Source: Nostoc mirabile CHAB5784
GTDB lineage: Bacteria; Cyanobacteriota; Cyanobacteriia; Cyanobacteriales; Nostocaceae
DNA: 64,000 bases
Reading direction: 5' to 3'
Assembly: GCF_020829645.1 (NCBI RefSeq)
Contig: NZ_JAIVFS010000011.1
Span: forward strand, 78,960 to 142,959
This document shows, piece by piece, positions 55,439-64,000 of this stretch (within the stretch, counting starts at the first letter, position 1; the number at the start of each line of letters is the position of its first letter). Position numbers and translations under genes: made by a program. Below the pieces are notes generated by a model. It saw only the letters and a list, made by a program, of their open reading frames with translations, ran no database searches and had not been told where the DNA came from.

Positions 55439-58117
55439 ATGACCGCCTCTCACTCTGAAACTCCATCTACCAAGCCGGATGCCAGTACTTTTATTTCTGA
55501 CCATCAACAGGTGGATCGCAGTAAGCTAAGTCAAATGTACTTGCATTATGTCGAGACGAAGGATAAATATCCTCACGCGGTATTGCTGTATCGGGTAGGA
55601 GATTTCTTTGAATGCTATTTCCAAGATGCTGTAAAACTAGCGCAAGAATTGGAATTAGTTCTCACTAGCAAGCAAGCTGGGGAACAGGGACGAGTGGCGA
55701 TGTCTGGTGTTCCGCACCACGCTTGGGAACGCTACGCAACGCTGTTGGTAGAAAAAGGCTATGCAGTCGTAATTTGCGACCAAGTAGAAGATGCTTCTGA
55801 AGCTGCTGGTAGATTGGTGCGACGTGAGGTAACGCGCATCCTCACCCCTGGCACTTTGCTGGAAGAAGGAATGCTCAAATCAAGTCGCAATAATTACCTA
55901 GCAGCAGTAGTAATTGCCGCAAATCATTGGGGTTTAGCTTATGCAGACATATCTACAGGGGAATTCCTGACCACTCAAGGTAGTGATTTAGAACATTTGA
56001 CACAGGAGTTAATGCGCTTGCAACCTTCAGAGGTGCTAGTTCCAACAAATGCGCCTGATTTAGGTAGTTTGCTACGTCCAGGAGAAACTTCGCCGCATCT
56101 CCCCCAGTGTTTGCCACCATCATTTTGCTATAGTTTGCGATCGCAAGTTCCCTTTTCCCAAGGCGAAGCTAGACCTAGATTATTGCAGAAATTTAAAGTG
56201 CGATCGCTCGAAGGACTCGGTTGCGATCATCTTCCCCTCGCCGTTCGTGCAGCTGGCGGTCTTCTGGAATACTTGGAAGATACTCAAAAAGAAAACCCTG
56301 TCACCCTTCAAAGACTCCGCAGCTACACTGTCACCGACTACCTAATTGTTGACAATCAAACCCGCCGTAACCTGGAAATTACCCAAACTGTCCGGGATGG
56401 CACTTTTCACGGTTCTCTACTTTGGGCATTAGATAAAACTAGTACAGCGATGGGCGGGCGTGCCTTGCGACGCTGGTTGTTGCAACCCCTACTCGATATT
56501 AAAGGCATTCGGGCGCGGCAAGATACCATCCAAGAATTGATGGAAAATACGCCCCTGCGTCAAGATTTGCGGCAGTTGTTACGCCAAATTTATGACCTGG
56601 AACGCTTGACGGGAAGGGCGGGTTCTGGTACAGCTAATGCTAGAGATTTAGTAGCTTTGGCAGATTCTCTCTCACGCTTACCAGAATTATCCAGCTTAGT
56701 AAGCCAAGCGCGTTCTCCATTTCTCAAAGCTTTGCAGAAAGTCCCAAGTGTGTTGGAAGAATTAGCACAAAAGTTACACGCGCATCTTGTAGAGTCGCCA
56801 CCCATACTAATCAAAGAAGGCGGATTGATTCGCCCTAGTGTAAATCCCCTGTTGGATGAGAGAAAGGCAACTGTAGAAGCCGATCAGCAATGGATTGCCA
56901 ATTTAGAAGTTGATGAGAGAGCTAAAACGGGTATTTCCACTCTGAAGGTAGGATTTAACAAAACCTTTGGTTATTATATCAGTATTTCCCGCACCAAAGC
57001 TGACCAAGTACCCGCTAATTATATCCGCAAGCAAACCCTGACCAATGAGGAACGTTACATCACCCCAGATTTGAAGGAACGGGAAGCCCGGATTCTCACA
57101 GCGCGGGATGATTTAAATCAGTTGGAATATGAGATTTTTACGGCGTTGCGGGAAGAGGTAGCACAAGAGGCGGAAGTAATTCGCAATCTGTCTCGTGCAG
57201 TGGCGGCGGCGGATGTGTTGTGTGGTTTGGCTGAGTTAGCGGTGCATCAAGGTTATTGTCGTCCAGAAATGTTGTCAGGAAGGGAGATAAACATAGTTGA
57301 TGGGCGTCATCCAGTGGTGGAACAGTCTTTACCTGCGGGTTTCTTTGTGCCGAATTCGACTCAATTGGGAGAAGAGTCATTAGTCATTAGTCATTTGTCA
57401 TTAGCAGATGACCAAGAACAAATGACCAATACTTCTCTACGAGAGGCTGCGCCAACGACTACGCTCAGTACAAGTGACAAAGGACAAATGACAAATGACA
57501 ATCCTGACTTAATTATTCTCACTGGGCCAAATGCGAGTGGCAAAAGTTGTTATTTGCGTCAGGTGGGATTAATTCAGTTAATGGCGCAAATTGGTAGTTT
57601 TGTACCAGCTAAGTTTGCCAGATTGGGAATATGCGATCGCATTTTCACCCGTGTAGGTGCAGTAGATGATCTTGCAACTGGTCAATCTACCTTCATGGTA
57701 GAGATGAATGAAACGGCGAATATTCTCAACCATGCCACATCTAGGTCGCTGGTACTATTAGATGAAATTGGTCGCGGAACAGCAACATTTGATGGTCTTT
57801 CTATAGCTTGGGCGGTGGCGGAATATATAGCAGTGGATATTCGGGCGCGAACGATTTTTGCTACTCATTATCATGAATTGAACGAACTGGCTAGCATTCT
57901 GCCGAATGTGGCTAACTATCAGGTAACAGTGAAGGAATTACCCGACCAAATTATCTTTTTGCATCAAGTCCAACCCGGAGGCGCTGATAAGTCTTATGGA
58001 ATTGAGGCGGGAAGATTGGCGGGTTTACCAGCCGTAGTTATTCAACGAGCAAAACAAGTGATGGGGCAAATTGAGAAGCATAGTAAGATTGCGATGGGGC
58101 TGCAAAATCTGGATTGA
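55439..58117 (+). CDS. mutS: DNA mismatch repair protein MutS
   Basis: An 892-aa MutS. The mismatch-binding N-terminus has [14 protein letters not shown] with the Phe-x-Glu wedge. The connector, core and clamp domains follow, then the ATPase with Walker [10 protein letters not shown] (about 694-702), Walker [17 protein letters not shown] and FATHYHEL. The ATG at 55439 is preferred to the GTG at 55418. Between the clamp/core and the ATPase (about residues 645-688) is a stretch encoded by GTCATTA repeats and a CTACGAGAGGCTGCGCC repeat, inserted in frame. Otherwise it is normal. It stands alone without mutL. Confidence 0.93.
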   Translation: MTASHSETPSTKPDASTFISDHQQVDRSKLSQMYLHYVETKDKYPHAVLLYRVGDFFECYFQDAVKLAQELELVLTSKQAGEQGRVAMSGVPHHAWERYATLLVEKGYAVVICDQVEDASEAAGRLVRREVTRILTPGTLLEEGMLKSSRNNYLAAVVIAANHWGLAYADISTGEFLTTQGSDLEHLTQELMRLQPSEVLVPTNAPDLGSLLRPGETSPHLPQCLPPSFCYSLRSQVPFSQGEARPRLLQKFKVRSLEGLGCDHLPLAVRAAGGLLEYLEDTQKENPVTLQRLRSYTVTDYLIVDNQTRRNLEITQTVRDGTFHGSLLWALDKTSTAMGGRALRRWLLQPLLDIKGIRARQDTIQELMENTPLRQDLRQLLRQIYDLERLTGRAGSGTANARDLVALADSLSRLPELSSLVSQARSPFLKALQKVPSVLEELAQKLHAHLVESPPILIKEGGLIRPSVNPLLDERKATVEADQQWIANLEVDERAKTGISTLKVGFNKTFGYYISISRTKADQVPANYIRKQTLTNEERYITPDLKEREARILTARDDLNQLEYEIFTALREEVAQEAEVIRNLSRAVAAADVLCGLAELAVHQGYCRPEMLSGREINIVDGRHPVVEQSLPAGFFVPNSTQLGEESLVISHLSLADDQEQMTNTSLREAAPTTTLSTSDKGQMTNDNPDLIILTGPNASGKSCYLRQVGLIQLMAQIGSFVPAKFARLGICDRIFTRVGAVDDLATGQSTFMVEMNETANILNHATSRSLVLLDEIGRGTATFDGLSIAWAVAEYIAVDIRARTIFATHYHELNELASILPNVANYQVTVKELPDQIIFLHQVQPGGADKSYGIEAGRLAGLPAVVIQRAKQVMGQIEKHSKIAMGLQNLD
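57371..57502. repeat. Intergenic-type repeats inside mutS
   Basis: gtcattagtcatt units (57377-57402), an interspersed ctctacgagaggctgcgcc block and inverse aatgac/caaatgac units (57405-57502) lie within the coding sequence. They keep the frame and add about 40 residues before the ATPase domain. Confidence 0.85.
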
Positions 58118-58243
58118 TATCTTACCGCATTTCTTTAAAATACAGACTGATAGATTGCGTGTTGATGTAGCAAAATAGCACCCAAATCGATAACAGTTCA
58201 TAAATTGCTATCATGTAAGTACGTGATGTACATACTCTTGAAG

Positions 58244-58579
58244 ATGAGCAACTCCTACAGCATTCGTAGTACCAAAATTGGTAACAGTGCAGGGTTTAGG
58301 CTACCAGCTGAGTTTTATCGAGAACATCCTCAGTTTGCCAATGCAGATGGTTGGATAGAGGTATTGTCGCCGGATACCGCAATTTTGCGGATTTTACCTC
58401 AATTTGGTGATGATGAAGACGCAGAAGAATCAGTAATGATGCGGCTGTTTCTCGATTTTGCTATGACAGAAGCGCTCAAAAATAACACACTGCAACCTTA
58501 TACAACTGAAATGTCTGAGGCTGCCCGCGAACTAATTGCAGGTGTGCAATTAGACGATGAGTTATTTGAAGATGGCTAA
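58244..58579 (+). CDS. PrlF/AbrB-type antitoxin
   Basis: A 111-aa protein. The N-terminal SYSIRSTKIGNSAGFRLPAEFYREHP is a swapped-hairpin AbrB/SpoVT DNA-binding domain. The acidic helical C-terminus (DDEDAEESVMMRLFLDFAMTEALK and so on) would bind the toxin. The ATG at 58244 is preferred to the TTG at 58205. It overlaps the toxin gene by 8 bases. Partner of a YhaV-type toxin by context; it probably represses its own promoter. Confidence 0.75.
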   Translation: MSNSYSIRSTKIGNSAGFRLPAEFYREHPQFANADGWIEVLSPDTAILRILPQFGDDEDAEESVMMRLFLDFAMTEALKNNTLQPYTTEMSEAARELIAGVQLDDELFEDG

Positions 58580-59030
58580 GTTTGTCAGTAATGGATGGGG
58601 AGTTTACTTTCACCCACAACTATTTGGTACTCAGTATCAAGAATTATTTGAGCGCGTTTCCCATTTACGGGAGCAATTACCAGAGGCTGAATATAAAACC
58701 CATGCAACGGTAAAATTGTTTGCAGCAATTACTGTTGCAATTGAAACAAAGATTTCCTCTGATCCGTTTGCAAGTCATTTTGCGTTGACAGGGGCGTTAA
58801 AACGCTATGGACGGATGAAAAAGATGGGTTTGCCGGAACGGTATCGGCTGTTTTTTAAGGCGTTTGATACGGAACAGTTGAAAGTAATTGTAATTTTGTG
58901 GTTAGGATTTCCACGTAAAGAGGGGGCGAAAAATGACTGCTACCAGGTGTTTACTAAGATGGTTGAACGAGGGACATTTCCAGACAGTTTAGATGAGTTG
59001 TTGAAAGATTGTGAGATAACGGATGATTAA
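58572..59030 (+). CDS. YhaV-type toxin
   Basis: A 152-aa protein like YhaV ribonucleases of PrlF-YhaV modules: FVSNGWGVYFHPQLF at the start, KTHATVKLFAAITVAIETKISSDP, RYRLFFKAFD, VIVILWLGFPRKEGAKNDCYQVFTKMVERG and a DELL end. The ATG at 58572 lies within the last codons of the antitoxin (shared ATGGCTAA). An ATG at 58557 is also possible. It should cleave mRNA on the ribosome by analogy; not shown here. Confidence 0.78.
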   Translation: MAKFVSNGWGVYFHPQLFGTQYQELFERVSHLREQLPEAEYKTHATVKLFAAITVAIETKISSDPFASHFALTGALKRYGRMKKMGLPERYRLFFKAFDTEQLKVIVILWLGFPRKEGAKNDCYQVFTKMVERGTFPDSLDELLKDCEITDD

Positions 59031-59152
59031 AAGAGCAAGAGAGTTGTCAAGTAGTTGAAATCTTGTTAACCTTTATGCTTAAAATTGCACAAGAGGTTTA
59101 TTTAGCATCTACTGAAAGCTAAAGTTGACCCTTTGCAGGACTCCCATAAGCA

Positions 59153-59539
59153 ATGCTGACTGAAATTTTGCCTTTTTCCTTTGAGTTAGACACGATCGCG
59201 ATCGCCGGAGCGAGTTTGTGGTCATTGGCGCTATATCTAGCTTTATCAAGAGTCAATGAATGGGTAATCGAGCAACTCAATCGCTGGTTTAACTTTGCCG
59301 AGCGATCGCTTTATACCAGCCAGTCAGAATTTGAAAAGACTCGTAAAGCCAGAGAATCCCAAAACTCCTTCTACGCTTCATTATTTAGCATTGTGCCTTT
59401 TTTGGTAATTGGTGCTTTATGTAACTGGGTTCTGGAAATTAGTTTAGGTGAGAGTTGGGGAATTAGTACAGGTATATTAGCTTGTATGGGCGCTGGCATT
59501 TATGAACTTGGGCGCAGGGATGGAGAATCTTCCGATTAA
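59153..59539 (+). CDS. Conserved hypothetical membrane protein
   Basis: A 128-aa protein with an N-terminal helix (TIAIAGASLWSLALYLAL), a charged amphipathic middle (NEWVIEQLNRWFNFAERSLYTSQSEFEKTRKARESQ) and two more helices (LFSIVPFLVIGALCNWVLEI, GISTGILACMGAGIYELG). It has no recognisable catalytic motif. ATG start with a weak purine site. It is separate from the PrlF/YhaV-type pair and looks core rather than accessory. Function unknown. Confidence 0.6.
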   Translation: MLTEILPFSFELDTIAIAGASLWSLALYLALSRVNEWVIEQLNRWFNFAERSLYTSQSEFEKTRKARESQNSFYASLFSIVPFLVIGALCNWVLEISLGESWGISTGILACMGAGIYELGRRDGESSD

Positions 59540-59620
59540 ATATAGGACTACCCCTTTCAAGGTGACTAGTAAAATAAGATTGTTTTTTCGGCGTTGCTGA
59601 ATTGAAGTATGAATCCGGAT

Positions 59621-59649
59621 GTAGAGACGTAGCACTGCTACGTCTCTAC
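59621..59649. repeat. Perfect palindrome GTAGAGACGTAGCA-c-TGCTACGTCTCTAC
   Basis: 14-bp arms around one base. Same style as the other gagacg palindromes in the window. Confidence 0.8.
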
Positions 59650-60164
59650 AAGAATTTTGGTATTATGCATTGACAAGAAATGCCAAATATGGATAAGTTT
59701 AAAAACCACATCTTTCGTAAGGGCACAGCATTGCTCATTGGTGTCAACTTAAGTCAGAAAGCTCATTCCACAGTCATTTTACCCCACACGCTATCCGGCT
59801 CCACTTGGGGAGACCCCAAGACCGCACTGGCTCCCCAAAATCTCCCCTCCCCGTTCCCGGTGAGGGGAGATTTTGTCGTTAGACAAAAGCGGGGTGGGGT
59901 GACGACGGCTTAATTAGTAATTGAGTGGACTTGATATAACGTCATTGCAAGGGTTTCACGTTAAGTTGACACCAATGAGCAAAGCTTAGCCCCTACAGCA
60001 CGGTCTATTTCCGATCGCACGTTAATTAAGAAAAGCCTGAAAGAACCTATGTATCGTTAATTCACATCATGATGCATTTGTACAGTGCGTAAGTCCTAGA
60101 ATTTTGGTATTATGCAAAATCATTTTCATACATGGAATCAGCAACGCCGTTTTTTCTCAGCGCT

Positions 60165-60216
60165 CTCTGCGCCTCTGCGGTTTAAAAGTGATTTATTTAA
60201 CCGCAGAGGCGCAGAG
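60165..60216. repeat. Inverted repeat CTCTGCGCCTCTGCGGTTT
   Basis: The left arm ctctgcgcctctgcggttt and right arm aaccgcagaggcgcagag are inverse, with a short AT-rich loop. A known type of Nostoc interspersed hairpin. Confidence 0.75.
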
Positions 60217-60384
60217 AAGCCAGTGCGTTGGGCGGGTTTCCCGACTTGAAGCAACTGGCGCAACACAGAGTAAAGAGGAATTTATTGACCAAAATTTTTA
60301 CCCACCTTGAAAGGGCTAGTCCTAAAATAAATATAGGAAAAAGTGAAGGAATAATTTTGAATTTTGAATTGTTTCCCACTCCCT

Positions 60385-61656
60385 TTACTTCCCAATTTCC
60401 TCACTAACAATCTGTGCTATCTTTTGGGCTGCACCGCTTTCGCCACGAATCTTACGGAGTTTAGCGCGGATATCAGCCAATTTTTCTGGATGCGCCAAAA
60501 AGTCTAAAACCATTTCCCCAACTTCTTGCGGTTGAAGTTTACCCATAAGTTCTGGCACTATCTCTTCCTGTGCCCAAATGTTTGGCCATGCTAATAAACC
60601 TTTGCGTCTCACGAATCTTAGGAATAACCAATTAATCACGTTAGCGCATAGCGTACCTACACCTGGTAGATTTGCCAACAACCCAGGTAAACCATCCCAA
60701 GAACGCATAGCGTCAAGTTGCTGTGTTGGCAGCAAAACAAGCATTGGCACTCCTAAAGCACCGAGTTCGGCAGTGTTGGCCCCCACTGTAGTCAAGCAGA
60801 TACAGCACTGTGATAATAAGTGATATGCAGGGTTTTCTTGCCACAGTTCCACAGTTAAGCCCGTTGTTGTTTTGAGCAATGCTTTGCTGCTAGCGTCCTC
60901 TGGGGCAATTAAGGAAGCGCCACCAAAGCCAAAGATTTCAGCAATAGAGTTATTTTTAACATCGGCAAAACTAGCTAAAGTTTGTAAATCCAAAGTTGGG
61001 GCTACAGGAATCACAAATTTAGTTTGGGGTCTTTTAGCGTGTATATATTGGGCGATCGCTAAACATAATGGCACTCCTTGGGCTAATTTTGCCGCTTTTG
61101 AACCAGGGAGTAAACCAATGATTGGGGAGTGGGGAGTAGGGAGTAGGGAGTAGGCAGTGCTGACTTGTTCTTGTGCTTCAACCATCAAATCACCGACAAC
61201 GGTGAATTTGTGAGCATATTTCTGGGGGACACGGGTAGCAACTTCAGGTTTCATCACGCCAAAGCGATCAATCCACTTATGCCAACGGGCTGACCATTCG
61301 GCGTAAACTACTGTGCGATATCCCAGCTTTTTACCTATGACTACGGGGAAAATTTGATCGCCACCGAGAAAAACAACTACACCGTGACTTCTCCAATCCC
61401 AATTGTCAAAGGTTTTACCCCAAAGCAAAAATTGCCAAAAATGCTCTGCTCCCTGTACTCTATCTACTTCTGGGTAAGAAAGAGCGATCGCAGCTTCTTT
61501 ACCACTGGCATTTGAGCAAGGTGATAATACCACAGAAATCCTTACTACAGAACGGTTATCCCCTAGTTCTTGCCGCAACGCTTTTACTACTGGGCGCACC
61601 CAGGTTGTTACCTCTCCAGGGCCATTTGATAGGATGAGAATATCTACTTGAGTCAT
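60385..61656 (-). CDS. Lipid-A-disaccharide-synthase-like glycosyltransferase
   Basis: A 423-aa protein of the LpxB-related (GT19-like) family. DILILSNGPGEVTTWVRPVV is the N-terminal Rossmann start, FLGGDQIFPVVIGKKLGYRTVVYAEW follows, then IGLLPGSKAAKL for nucleotide-sugar phosphate binding and TVGANTAELGALGVPMLVLLP with the usual Glu. Canonical LpxB is shorter, so this is a related cyanobacterial form, not surely lipid A. About residues 166-177 (AYSLLPTPHSP) are encoded by gggagta tandem repeats inserted in frame. ATG start; single gene. Confidence 0.75.
   Translation of the reverse strand: MTQVDILILSNGPGEVTTWVRPVVKALRQELGDNRSVVRISVVLSPCSNASGKEAAIALSYPEVDRVQGAEHFWQFLLWGKTFDNWDWRSHGVVVFLGGDQIFPVVIGKKLGYRTVVYAEWSARWHKWIDRFGVMKPEVATRVPQKYAHKFTVVGDLMVEAQEQVSTAYSLLPTPHSPIIGLLPGSKAAKLAQGVPLCLAIAQYIHAKRPQTKFVIPVAPTLDLQTLASFADVKNNSIAEIFGFGGASLIAPEDASSKALLKTTTGLTVELWQENPAYHLLSQCCICLTTVGANTAELGALGVPMLVLLPTQQLDAMRSWDGLPGLLANLPGVGTLCANVINWLFLRFVRRKGLLAWPNIWAQEEIVPELMGKLQPQEVGEMVLDFLAHPEKLADIRAKLRKIRGESGAAQKIAQIVSEEIGK
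61124..61154. repeat. GGGAGTA tandem repeats inside the lpxB-like gene
   Basis: Four to five 7-bp units in the coding region, in frame, just before the nucleotide-sugar motif. Same repeat as at 24542-24663 and 37553-37640. Confidence 0.8.
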
Positions 61657-61798
61657 TAGTTAACTAGTTCCGTGGGTTTAAGTCGCCCGGTTCAAAAATC
61701 ACGCAAGTTTTGTGTTGGGGTTAAATCCCCATTACAAAACAAAATTTACGAAAGCGTTGCGGGGCGTTCGCGTTTAGCGTCTCTAAGAGTTGCCCATT

Positions 61799-61826
61799 AC
61801 GAATTACGAATTACGAATTACGAATT
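61799..61826. repeat. Tandem TTACGAA repeats
   Basis: Four 7-bp units between the lpxB-like and NB-ARC genes; an isolated copy of the same family seen at 40615-40655. Confidence 0.75.
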
Positions 61827-61940
61827 ATTTAATGGTCAAGAGTTAGGGGTCATTGGTTAAGAGGCAAATATTACCTAATTCGTCCTAAGTTATGAAGAAA
61901 TACTATCATTTGTAGGTAAGATTTGATATCTGTTGTTCAA

Positions 61941-63161
61941 ATGCCTAGCCTCAAACTATCGCTGATTGGACTGCAAATTGTTAAACAAGCTCGTCAAGAA
62001 AAAGGTTGGACAATTGATAATCCACGGTGGTTAGAGGAAGCAAGTCAAATTCTCGAACCTGCGCGTGACTGGGAAAATGCGGAAGTTTTTGCAGCAGGTA
62101 TATCTTTACCGACATGGAAACGCTTCCTCCAAGGTAATGCCATTGATGCTTCTGTTTTCAAAGCGTTTTGTCAAGTTTTGAGTTTGAATTGGCAAGACTT
62201 GCTCGAACGGACTCTAAATTTGTCTCTATCTGGTAAAACCCAAATCCCAAATATTCCTTTGTTCTTTGGGCGGCGTTACGAACTGGCGACACTCACCCAG
62301 GCAATTGAGCAAGGAACGCGCCTGATTGCAATTACAGGGATGGGGGGTATCGGAAAAACGGCTGTAGCAGCAAAACTTGCTGAATCTTCTAAATCAAGTT
62401 TTCAGCAAACTCTGTGGTTTGGGTTTAATCTCACTCCACCAACAATAGATTCGCTTCCGTCTTTATCACCAAAAACCCTGTTAGTTTTTGATGGTTGGGA
62501 TCGGATTTTAGGTGGCGATCGCGCCGGGCTACGCCAACGTGCGGGGCAATATCGTTTAGAATACGAATCTTACCCTGGTTTTCTGCAATCGATAGTGGAA
62601 ACGAATCATTCGAGTTGTGTGATTTTAACCAGTCGAGAACAACCAGAAGGATTAAATACTCTCAGTGGGAATGGTGCAGTTATTTTCCCACTCGGTGGTT
62701 TGATGGAAGGGGCAATTGAGCTTTTGCAGCATCATCAACTCACCTTTGATGCCCAGCAGTGGATTTCCCTGGTAAATCAGTATGGTGGCAATCCCTTATT
62801 TTTAAACATGGCAGCAAATTTTATTCACGAATTATTTGCTGGGGATGTGGGAGAGTTTTTAGCTTCTGGAACCTTAGTTACGGGTGAATTTGAGCCATTA
62901 GTGGCGCAATGGTTGAGGCAGATTTCGCTGCTAGAACAAACCCTAATCAAGTATTTGGCTACACAAGCGCAAGGGTTGACTCGTGAAGAGATACTATTAC
63001 AACTTGGAAATTATGCTTCAAATGGAGATATTTTGGCTGCGCTTTTATCCTTAAAGCGCAGGGCATTAGTAGAAACCATGAAAGATGGTGATAAGGAACG
63101 CTTTTTTTTACAACCAGTGATTCTCAAATGCGTACAGCGTTTGTTTAGATCCCAAGAGTAG
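61941..63161 (+). CDS. NB-ARC (STAND) NTPase without C-terminal sensor
   Basis: A 406-aa protein. The N-terminal ~95 residues are helical (SLIGLQIVKQARQEKGWTIDNPRW, TWKRFLQGNAIDASVFKAFCQVLSLNWQDLLE), a winged or helical module common in cyanobacterial NB-ARC proteins. The NB-ARC domain has Walker A GMGGIGKTA (132-140), Walker B LLVFDGWD (near 183) and the GNPLFLNM-like GLPL motif. It ends with a winged-helix segment. STAND proteins normally carry WD40, TPR or LRR sensors after this; none remains here, since the gene ends at 63161. The ATG at 61941 is chosen. It may be a truncated signalling or conflict protein. Confidence 0.8.
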   Translation: MPSLKLSLIGLQIVKQARQEKGWTIDNPRWLEEASQILEPARDWENAEVFAAGISLPTWKRFLQGNAIDASVFKAFCQVLSLNWQDLLERTLNLSLSGKTQIPNIPLFFGRRYELATLTQAIEQGTRLIAITGMGGIGKTAVAAKLAESSKSSFQQTLWFGFNLTPPTIDSLPSLSPKTLLVFDGWDRILGGDRAGLRQRAGQYRLEYESYPGFLQSIVETNHSSCVILTSREQPEGLNTLSGNGAVIFPLGGLMEGAIELLQHHQLTFDAQQWISLVNQYGGNPLFLNMAANFIHELFAGDVGEFLASGTLVTGEFEPLVAQWLRQISLLEQTLIKYLATQAQGLTREEILLQLGNYASNGDILAALLSLKRRALVETMKDGDKERFFLQPVILKCVQRLFRSQE

Positions 63162-63174
63162 TAGCCAAACTCAT

Positions 63175-63696
63175 TTAACTGCTACCGCCGCTACCACCTC
63201 CGCCACTGTCACCGCCGCCACCACCTCCGCCACTGTCACCGCCGCCACCGCCGCTACCACCTCCGTCACCACATCCGTCACTGCCGCCACCGCCACCTCC
63301 GTCACTGCCGCCACCACCTCCGTCACCACATCCGTCACTGCCGCCACCGCCACCTCCGTCACTACTGTAACCACTATCACTACTGCTACCACTGTAACCA
63401 CTCCTCCTGTAACTACTGCCACTCCTTTTACGGGATATACCGAATATACCGAATAGTATCAAAAGAAGAATTACCAAAAAAATCCCGAGACTCCACGAAT
63501 TTGAACTTTGCGATTCTTGACCGTTAGCAGGGTTGATTTCTGCTTGAGCTTCTTGAGTTGCTTTTTGGGCAATAAATTCTGCTTGTTTAGCTTCTTGTTC
63601 TGCTATTTGTTTAGATTCAATCGCTGTACTAAACTTTGGAGAAAATGCAAAATTTACTAGAGATACATCATCAACAATCAGATTATAAGTTGCCAT
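63175..63696 (-). CDS. Truncated prohibitin-like protein with glycine-rich tail
   Basis: A 173-aa protein. Residues 1-55 (YNLIVDDVSLVNFAFSPKFSTAIESKQIAEQEAKQAEFIAQKA) are the C-terminal part of a prohibitin/SPFH domain. Matching codons continue upstream to 63730 before a stop, so the gene has lost its 5' part. Then come a membrane helix (SLGIFLVILLLILFGIFGI) and a Gly/Ser/Asp-rich tail of about 75 residues encoded by ccgcca/cctccg repeats. The group II intron 3' end lies just upstream, which may be the cause of the truncation. Whether it is made is doubtful. Confidence 0.6.
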   Translation of the reverse strand: MATYNLIVDDVSLVNFAFSPKFSTAIESKQIAEQEAKQAEFIAQKATQEAQAEINPANGQESQSSNSWSLGIFLVILLLILFGIFGISRKRSGSSYRRSGYSGSSSDSGYSSDGGGGGGSDGCGDGGGGGSDGGGGGGSDGCGDGGGSGGGGGDSGGGGGGGDSGGGGSGGSS

Positions 63697-63834
63697 ACGT
63701 ATTTTGAGATATTGATCAATTTCTTCTTTAGTTTATCAAACACAATTCAGGAATCAGTCGTCAAACTCATTTCGAGCGACGGAATCACACTTGTCAGGGT
63801 CGAGGGGAACATTACTGTTCCACCCCTCCCATCC

Positions 63835-63873
63835 GAAACCGTGCATGAAAGTTGTCCCTTCACACGGCTACTC
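63835..63873 (-). ncRNA. Group II intron domain V-like hairpin
   Basis: Read on minus, GTAGCCGTGTGAAGGG...AACTTTCATGCACGGTTTC folds as the 34-nt domain V hairpin of bacterial group II introns. A second hairpin (gaggggtggaac/gttcccctc, about 63794-63823) follows as a domain VI candidate, with the intron 3' end likely near 63795. Confidence 0.7.
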
Positions 63874-64000
63874 AATGTGTTTCCCTATTGTCACGGAGGG
63901 ACTTCTGACTACCATCAGTAGCAGTTTTGACATCATGGCAATGACGGTGCAGTAATTGAAGATTGTTCCATTCTTTTTTACCTCCACAACTCAGGGGTTT
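63872..64000 (-). CDS. Group II intron reverse transcriptase/maturase, C-terminal end (partial)
   Basis: Only the last 42 codons are inside the window; the gene runs off the right edge. They read PLSCGGKKEWNNLQLLHRHCHDVKT, the HNH-type end of group II intron proteins (NLQLLHRHCHDxKT), with a stop at 63872. Domain V follows immediately. The 5' part of the intron lies beyond the window. Confidence 0.75.
   Translation of the reverse strand, partial: KPLSCGGKKEWNNLQLLHRHCHDVKTATDGSQKSLRDNRETH

Larger units (their letters stand above)
59540..60384. other. 845-bp repeat-rich intergenic region
   Basis: It contains a perfect palindrome (gtagagacgtagca/tgctacgtctctac, 59621-59649), a cttggggagaccccaag hairpin (about 59804), a single gtgcgtaagtcct end (60085), and a ctctgcgcctctgcggttt inverted repeat (60165-60216). 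The phrase ttttggtattatgca occurs twice (59653, 60103). No gene supported. Confidence 0.65.

Noticed and set aside
59680..59913. 77-codon ORF near 59.7 kb
   Set aside because: Half of it is a cttggggagaccccaag repeat; no family or ribosome-binding site.

Overview
The window comes from a filamentous, heterocyst-forming cyanobacterium of the Nostoc/Anabaena group. HIP1 octamers (GCGATCGC) are scattered through genes on both strands. Intergenic space is full of the short tandem repeats and palindromes typical of Nostoc genomes. Strongly cyanobacterial genes are present (hetF, glnB, a Ycf54-like gene, crtE, subtilase and Uma2 genes). The clearest lineage marker is an array of NsiR1-type small RNA genes beside hetF. 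No tRNA, rRNA, CRISPR array or prophage was recognised.

Layout. 0.1-3.2 kb: bioF, a frameshifted CpeT-like gene with a PEP-CTERM tail, then repeats. 3.2-8.3 kb: a very large hybrid sensor kinase. 8.6-12.6 kb: two small conserved genes and murT-gatD for peptidoglycan amidation. 12.7-15.6 kb: an accessory patch with a vapBC-type pair, two Uma2 genes undergoing gene conversion, a MITE with a visible 11-bp target duplication, and a heptapeptide-repeat ORF. 15.9-19.0 kb: a Roco (LRR-Roc-COR) protein with thirteen almost identical LRR units. 19.1-23.4 kb: hetF on the minus strand and, upstream of it on the plus strand, six NsiR1 copies, five of them with a TCCGGA promoter. 24-31 kb: a thioredoxin-like protein, a membrane subtilase and a secreted beta-helix/RTX protein. 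31-43.9 kb: mostly housekeeping genes (thiD, glnB, rdgB, phosphohexomutase, pdxJ, a Ycf54-like gene, crtE, folD, a Nudix gene), with one decayed IS200/IS605-type tnpB element. 44.5-49.5 kb: a GAF-PAS-GGDEF-EAL protein and an AI-2E-family permease. 49.5-51.1 kb: nested mobile or repeat elements and a kinase remnant. 51.1-59.5 kb: phoD, a hicB gene with a broken hicA, an AAA ATPase plus PIN-like pair that may be a defence module, mutS, and a PrlF/YhaV-type pair. 60.4-64 kb: an LpxB-like glycosyltransferase, a short NB-ARC protein, a truncated prohibitin-like gene and the 3' end of a group II intron.

How it fits together. Heterocyst control (hetF/NsiR1) and nitrogen sensing (glnB) sit among core metabolism. 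Three toxin-antitoxin-like pairs, two STAND/Roco GTPase or NTPase proteins and the ATPase/PIN pair form the accessory, conflict-related layer. Repeats have entered several reading frames without breaking them (mutS, the lpxB-like gene, murT, hetF), so repeat spread is a visible force shaping proteins here.
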